From Acidimicrobiia bacterium (GTDB lineage Bacteria > Actinomycetota > Acidimicrobiia > Spongiisociales > SHLN01): DNA of 16,812 bases. The DNA lies in assembly GCA_030624805.1 (NCBI GenBank), contig JAUXJL010000008.1, positions 1-16,812 on the forward strand, given 5' to 3'. This document shows positions 13,682-16,812 of this stretch, one piece after another. Under the pieces are notes generated by a model. It saw only the letters and a program-made list of their open reading frames with translations. It did not search any database and had not been told where the DNA came from. How positions within the stretch are numbered: position 1 is the stretch's first letter; each line of letters starts with the position of its first letter. A program made the translations under genes and the position numbers.

Positions 13682-14978
13682 ACCTCGGCTGATCAACCAG
13701 GCCTGAGCCCTCGGTCGCCAGGGCCAGGCGGCGAATCTTGGTATTGAACAGGGCAGGACCGATCGCGAACCCGATCACAGCCATGCCGCCGATCGCAACG
13801 GCCCACGGTGTACCGATTCCTGCGGCGAGAAAACCGGCGAACATGCCGCCGAGCGGCGAAATGCTCCAGGTCATAGAGAAGAATCCCATAACCCTCCCCC
13901 GCAGATCATCGGGCACCGCCATCTGAAGGGACGTGATGGTTGTGAGAATGTAGATGCTATTAAAACCGCCGACGCCGAGCATCAACACGAGGGCGAGCGG
14001 CATCGAGCCGATCGCTTCGCTAGTGAGGGAGAAAGCCACCAGAAAAGAGCCGGCCAGGACCGCACCGACCACGATGAGCCTGCCCTGATGGCGAATCGTC
14101 GTTCTGGTTGTAAACCACAGGGTGGCGGTGAGCGAGCCGATCCCGCTGGCAGTCAGCAGCCACCCCTGACCGGTTGCCCCAACGTCGAGGATGTCGACTG
14201 CGAAGACCGGCATCATGAAGATATATGCCATCAAGAAGAAGCTGTTGAAGAACGTCATGCCGATCAGGAAGGCCATCGTCGGGTTGGATTGGATGTAACG
14301 CAGTCCCTCGATGATGTTCTCGAGGGCGCCGGCCGCTTCGGACTCTGACTTGACGGAAGGAGCACCCCGCAAAGCAAAGGCGAGCAGGCTCATCCCTGCC
14401 GCCGCCAGGAAGAAGGCGAGACCGGTGTCGAAGATTGCGACGACTGCTCCGGCGATCGCCGGAGCAACGATTCTGCTTCCCTGCCACACGCTCGAGTTCA
14501 GCGCCACCGCGCTCATCAATGCTTCCTCGGGCACGTAATGCGGGTACAGGGCGAGGCGAGCCGGTTGATTGAAGGCGTTGATACCGCTGATGACGGCGGC
14601 GGCCACAAGAACGTGCCAGGCCTCCACCGCGCCCGCCACAGTGATAACAGCCAGTACCGCCACGAAGGCGGACGAGAGAAGCTGGGTAACAACCACCAGC
14701 CGTCTCCGTTCGAATCGATCGGCCGAGACGCCTCCAATCAGGTTGAGCGTTATCGCAGGCAGCGCGTTGGCCAGCCCCACAAATCCGAGGTACACCGTCG
14801 AGCCGGTGAGCTCGTGGATGAGCCATAACTGGCCGAAGAGGAAGATCTGATAGCCGCTGACGGCTCCCAGCATTCCGAACCAGTAGTTGCGGTAATCGCG
14901 ATACAACAAGGCGGGAGGAACCGGAATCCTCCGGTGCCCGGCGCCGGACTGCTCGTCGGTGGTGGTTTCCGCGTCCAC
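13680..14978 (-). CDS. MFS transporter (MFS_3/EntS-like exporter)
   Basis: A 432-residue inner-membrane protein with about twelve hydrophobic segments, of the major facilitator branch that includes EntS-type exporters. Motifs: LYRDYRNYWFGMLGAVSGYQ at the first helix, GGVSADRFERRRLVVVTQ as the loop 2-3 signature (G-x3-DR-x2-RR), NAFNQPARLALYPHYVPEE typical of MFS_3, and PDDLRGRVMGFFS after the tenth helix. I start at GTG 14978, four bases after GAGG. The open frame continues to 15287, but that extension lies antisense to the Rid 2 coding region and crosses operator 6, so it is not coding. Divergent from Rid 2-cupin and presumably controlled by operator 6. Probably an exporter of a product or toxic intermediate; direction and substrate are inferred only from the family. 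Confidence 0.9.
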   Translation of the reverse strand: MDAETTTDEQSGAGHRRIPVPPALLYRDYRNYWFGMLGAVSGYQIFLFGQLWLIHELTGSTVYLGFVGLANALPAITLNLIGGVSADRFERRRLVVVTQLLSSAFVAVLAVITVAGAVEAWHVLVAAAVISGINAFNQPARLALYPHYVPEEALMSAVALNSSVWQGSRIVAPAIAGAVVAIFDTGLAFFLAAAGMSLLAFALRGAPSVKSESEAAGALENIIEGLRYIQSNPTMAFLIGMTFFNSFFLMAYIFMMPVFAVDILDVGATGQGWLLTASGIGSLTATLWFTTRTTIRHQGRLIVVGAVLAGSFLVAFSLTSEAIGSMPLALVLMLGVGGFNSIYILTTITSLQMAVPDDLRGRVMGFFSMTWSISPLGGMFAGFLAAGIGTPWAVAIGGMAVIGFAIGPALFNTKIRRLALATEGSGLVDQPR

Positions 14979-15022
14979 GGTGCCTCGACAGTTCTCCGGT
15001 GGGCCTCTCAGCGTAGTACCTT

Positions 15023-15039
15023 CTGCATAACGTATACAC
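15023..15039. promoter_or_regulatory. Operator site 6, divergent MFS / Rid 2-cupin
   Basis: CTGCATA-ACG-TATACAC, which on the minus strand reads GTGTATACGTTATGCAG. It lies between the MFS GTG (14978, minus) and the Rid 2 GTG (15058, plus), in a 79-bp gap. Its position argues against the longer MFS start at 15287. Confidence 0.75.
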
Positions 15040-15057
15040 AAGCAAGAAAGGGACGTC

Positions 15058-15465
15058 GTGGTCGCAAAAGAATTCATCAACCCCCCGAACATGTACGGGG
15101 CCACCTGGCAGTTCAACCAGGCGATCAGGGTGCGAGACGGCGACCTCTTGTTTGTGAGCGGCATCGTCGGCTTGTCCCAGGACGGTTCGATCGCGCAGGG
15201 CGACATCGTCGCCCAGTCAGAGGCGGCCTTCGAGAACCTCTCCATGGTCCTGACCGAAGCGGGCGGGAGCCTGGCCGACATCGTCAAAGTGAATGTCTAC
15301 GTCGGTGAGAGCTATACGGGCCGCCGCGAAGAGCTCCGCCAGGTCCGAGCCCGGTTTTTCACCGGCGACTACCCGGTAAGCACTCTCATGCAGGTGGCCG
15401 GGTTCGCCAACCCCGACTACCTGTTCGAAGTCGAGGCGATCGCGGTCCTCGACCAGGATCGCTGA
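15058..15465 (+). CDS. Rid (YjgF/YER057c/UK114) family protein 2
   Basis: A 135-residue Rid-fold protein related to Rid 1 along its whole length (WQFNQAIRV, DIVAQSEAAFENLSMVLTEAGG, ADIVKVNVYV, TLMQVAGFANPDYL, VEAIAVL). The archetypal catalytic arginine is again missing: YPVSTLMQV has Ser at the RidA Arg position, as in Rid 1. The first residues FINPPNMYG place an aromatic residue and proline near the trimer interface. The start is GTG 15058 with GAAAGGGA upstream. The stop TGA shares a base with the cupin ATG (TGATG), so they are co-translated. Two Rid paralogues lacking the arginine in one regulon suggest binding or isomerising a pathway intermediate rather than generic imine detoxification. 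Confidence 0.92.
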   Translation: MVAKEFINPPNMYGATWQFNQAIRVRDGDLLFVSGIVGLSQDGSIAQGDIVAQSEAAFENLSMVLTEAGGSLADIVKVNVYVGESYTGRREELRQVRARFFTGDYPVSTLMQVAGFANPDYLFEVEAIAVLDQDR

Positions 15466-16001
15466 TGAGTGATTTTGTGCTTGGCGAGTTCGACCCTCGC
15501 TCGTTGGTGGTGGGGCCGGAGGAAGGGACGACGGTTCACTTCGGTCAAGCCAAGAGCGTGCGGTTCATAATCACCGGCGAGCAGACCGGCGGGCACTACT
15601 CGATCGTCGAGCATCCCGTAGCGCCCGGTTTCGTTGGGTCGCCCTATCACACCCATCACGGCGAAGACCAGTACAGCTACGTGCTCGAGGGCTCAGTCAA
15701 TGTGCTGATCGGAGACGACGTTGTCGAAGTCCCCACCGGGGGGTTCATCCTCAAGCCGCGTGGCATCGCCCACGCCTTTTGGAATCCGGGACCGGAGCCG
15801 GCCGCCGTCCTCGAGCTGGTGGCCCCCGGCGGGTTCGAGCAATACTTTCTCGAGCTGGCAGACCTCTTCGAATCGGGTGGCGTCTCGAACCCCACCGCCT
15901 TCCAGGCCCTTACGGCTCGTTACAACCTCGAGGTGGACGTGTCGTCGTTTGTCTGGCTTCCCGAACGGTTCGGTCTCGTCACCGACGATCCGAGGGCATA
16001 A
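15465..16001 (+). CDS. Cupin domain protein
   Basis: A 178-residue single-domain cupin (beta-barrel). Motif 1 spans H62 to G76: PYHTHHGEDQYSYVLEG carries H62-x-H64, and Gln69 stands where the third ligand Glu usually sits (the acidic E67-D68 pair is adjacent). Motif 2 contributes H103 in KPRGIAHAFWN. The C-terminal third, from PGGFEQYFLELADLFESGG, is the helical tail seen in many quercetinase-like and uncharacterised actinobacterial cupins. ATG 15465 shares one base with the Rid 2 stop, so the pair is a translationally coupled unit. Metal binding is plausible, but the Glu-to-Gln change leaves the enzymatic status open. Likely functions are dioxygenase, isomerase or ligand-binding. Confidence 0.88.
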   Translation: MSDFVLGEFDPRSLVVGPEEGTTVHFGQAKSVRFIITGEQTGGHYSIVEHPVAPGFVGSPYHTHHGEDQYSYVLEGSVNVLIGDDVVEVPTGGFILKPRGIAHAFWNPGPEPAAVLELVAPGGFEQYFLELADLFESGGVSNPTAFQALTARYNLEVDVSSFVWLPERFGLVTDDPRA

Positions 16002-16030
16002 CCCGTCCCTTCATCCATAATGGTGGGCTA

Positions 16031-16043
16031 CGCCGACCCGGCG
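16031..16043 (+). terminator. Weak hairpin after the cupin gene
   Basis: CGCCG-ACC-CGGCG is a five-pair stem in the 81-bp gap between the cupin stop and operator 7. There is no T-run. It may be a 3' hairpin or chance in GC-rich sequence. Confidence 0.2.
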
Positions 16044-16082
16044 GTTCCCTGATGGCCAATCGGTTGCAAGATACGGTGCATT

Positions 16083-16099
16083 AGGTATACATTATGCGA
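16083..16099. promoter_or_regulatory. Operator site 7, upstream of the binding lipoprotein
   Basis: AGGTATA-CAT-TATGCGA has the GTATAC core at 16085-16090 and a TATGC second arm, matching the N2-GTATAC-N2-YATRCRR consensus. It precedes a roughly 148-bp leader before the lipoprotein start, much longer than the leaders at the other sites. Confidence 0.68.
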
Positions 16100-16108
16100 G
16101 ATCGGACG

Positions 16109-16132
16109 GTCGCCGGTTGTGAAACGGGCGAC
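16109..16132 (+). promoter_or_regulatory. Hairpin in the lipoprotein leader
   Basis: GTCGCC-G-GTT-GTGA-AAC-G-GGCGAC folds into a six-pair outer stem and three-pair inner stem separated by one G-G mismatch. The stem ends at the base before the GGAGG of the leader ORF (16133-16137), so its stability could affect access to that ribosome site. No known riboswitch was recognised. Confidence 0.4.
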
Positions 16133-16143
16133 GGAGGAGACAA

Positions 16144-16236
16144 ATGGACGGTTCCACGAGGCTTCGGAACGCAGGAGGGGAAGGGTCAACACCGGCTCAG
16201 ACGCACTCGCCGAGCGAAACCTCGTGGGCCAGATAA
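16144..16236 (+). CDS. Possible 30-aa leader ORF
   Basis: ATG 16144 follows a strong GGAGG (16133-16137) at six-base spacing. It opens a 30-codon frame (MDGSTRLRNAGGEGSTPAQT, then a short Ser/Thr/Arg-containing end) that stops at TAA 16234-16236. The lipoprotein ATG comes 11 bases later, with its own GGGAGGA at 16237-16243, directly after the stop. The peptide matches no family I know and has no hydrophobic segment. The ribosome site and the abutting downstream site suggest translation or a translational switch. Short ORFs with good sites also arise by chance in GC-rich DNA. Confidence 0.4.
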   Translation: MDGSTRLRNAGGEGSTPAQTHSPSETSWAR

Positions 16237-16247
16237 GGGAGGAATTC

Positions 16248-16812
16248 ATGAAACGAACCAAGAAAGGAACGCCATGGCGCTTCCTTATCATTGGTCTCGT
16301 CTTTGCCCTCGTGGCCGCAGCCTGCGGAGGGGATGACACTGGCGACACGACCACGACGACCGGCGGCACGACCGTGCCGGCCGGTGACTTCGGCACGCCG
16401 GAGACTGACAAGGTCATTGTGGCCAACCGGCTGCCGGACCTGGGCTCAAACGTTCAGGTCGAGGGAGCCTCGAACAAGGGCTGGTTCGCGGAGGAAGGCC
16501 TCGAAGTAGAGATCGTCCAGGTCGAAGACGTCCGGGCGGCGCTCGCTTCGGGCAGCGTTCAGGTCGCGGCGATGGAGCCCGGCATTCTCATGCAGGCACT
16601 TGCGGAGGGTCTCGACTTCGTCGTGATCTCAGGCCACAGGTGCGGTCAGCTCAACACCTTCGCCATCCAACCCGATATTCCGAACGCAGCGGCTCTGGCC
16701 GGCAGGGATGTGCTGGTTGGTGGCGTACCGGGGACTCCGGACGCCGACCTGCGCCTGGCATTGCTCGAGCTCAATGGCTGGGACCTCTCTGAGGTCGACG
16801 GCATCAACTACG
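16248..16812 (+). CDS. ABC transporter substrate-binding lipoprotein, NitT/TauT-like, partial
   Basis: The first 188 residues of a secreted binding protein running off the right edge. It has a clear lipoprotein signal peptide: basic MKRTKKGTPWR, hydrophobic FLIIGLVFALVAAA, and lipobox Cys26. A low-complexity linker follows (GGDDTGDTTTTTGG). The binding domain begins at KVIVANRLPDLGSNVQVEGA (55-74), with NKGWFAEEGLEVEIV (76-90), the EDVRAALASGSVQVAAMEP (93-111) sampling motif and LAGRDVLVGGVPGTPDADLR (150-169), as in NMT1/SsuA-type proteins. GGGAGGA at 16237-16243 is the ribosome site. It is the natural outer partner for the permeases at 1807-3631, since both carry the same operator. An ATPase gene could lie just beyond the window. 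Confidence 0.9.
   Translation, partial: MKRTKKGTPWRFLIIGLVFALVAAACGGDDTGDTTTTTGGTTVPAGDFGTPETDKVIVANRLPDLGSNVQVEGASNKGWFAEEGLEVEIVQVEDVRAALASGSVQVAAMEPGILMQALAEGLDFVVISGHRCGQLNTFAIQPDIPNAAALAGRDVLVGGVPGTPDADLRLALLELNGWDLSEVDGINY

Noticed and set aside
14020..15045. 341-residue minus-strand frame within the MFS region
   Set aside because: It is in a different frame from the membrane protein and is arginine-rich with no membrane segments. The MFS frame has twelve hydrophobic segments and family motifs.
14979..15287. N-terminal extension of the MFS protein
   Set aside because: It would be antisense to most of Rid 2 and cross operator 6. The extension has no membrane or family features, and GTG 14978 has a ribosome site.
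16100..16247. TPP or other known riboswitch in the lipoprotein leader
   Set aside because: The NMT1/THI5-like protein prompted a check, but I found no conserved TPP core sequences; only a simple hairpin is visible.

Overview
The window is high-GC DNA from what looks like an actinobacterium, probably an Acidimicrobiia-type lineage. The clues are the composition, the GTG starts, several starts without a Shine-Dalgarno sequence, and a Thr/Gly/Asp-rich linker straight after the lipobox of the last gene. This placement is inference only. No rRNA, tRNA, CRISPR array, transposase or integrase is visible.

I count 20 protein genes plus one possible 30-codon leader ORF. From left to right: a NitT/TauT-type binding protein without a signal peptide (1-706, minus, runs off the left edge); LLM flavin/F420 oxidoreductase 1 (772-1794, plus); two NitT/TauT-type permeases (1807-3631, minus); an OsmC-like protein, an amidohydrolase and a VOC/glyoxalase protein (3794-6309, minus); a DUF1989 (urea-carboxylase-associated) protein (6357-7004, plus); a minus-strand operon of alpha/beta hydrolase, PuuE-like polysaccharide deacetylase, 56-aa ribbon-helix-helix-like protein and a second, longer DUF1989 protein (7010-10022); a small membrane protein and a Rid protein (10284-11415, minus), followed by a decayed copy of the Rid gene's 3' end; LLM2 and LLM3 (11491-13555, plus); an MFS exporter (13680-14978, minus); Rid plus cupin (15058-16001, plus); and a binding lipoprotein (16248 onward, plus, runs off the right edge).

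The strongest signal is regulatory. Seven 17-bp sites of the form N2-GTATAC-N2-YATRCRR, which is an imperfect TTGTATA-N3-TATACAA palindrome, lie at promoter positions at 729, 3692, 6331, 9997, 11448, 15023 and 16083. Four lie in divergent gaps of only 47-79 bp and the other three lie ahead of single units. Together they precede every transcription unit I can define. The whole window therefore looks like one regulon under one unseen repressor or activator; palindromes of this type suggest the GntR superfamily.

The gene set suggests import and breakdown of a small nitrogen-containing molecule, perhaps a heterocycle or cyclic amide. It has a two-permease importer with two candidate binding proteins, three LLM monooxygenases, and ring- or amide-opening enzymes (amidohydrolase, PuuE-like protein, alpha/beta hydrolase). 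It also has Rid, DUF1989, VOC, OsmC and cupin accessory proteins and an MFS exporter. The logic resembles the Rut pyrimidine pathway (LLM RutA, Rid-type RutC, hydrolase RutD) combined with allantoinase and urea-carboxylase accessory genes. However, RutB, RutF, urea carboxylase, allophanate hydrolase, the transporter ATPase and the regulator are all missing from the window. The substrate cannot be read from the sequence.
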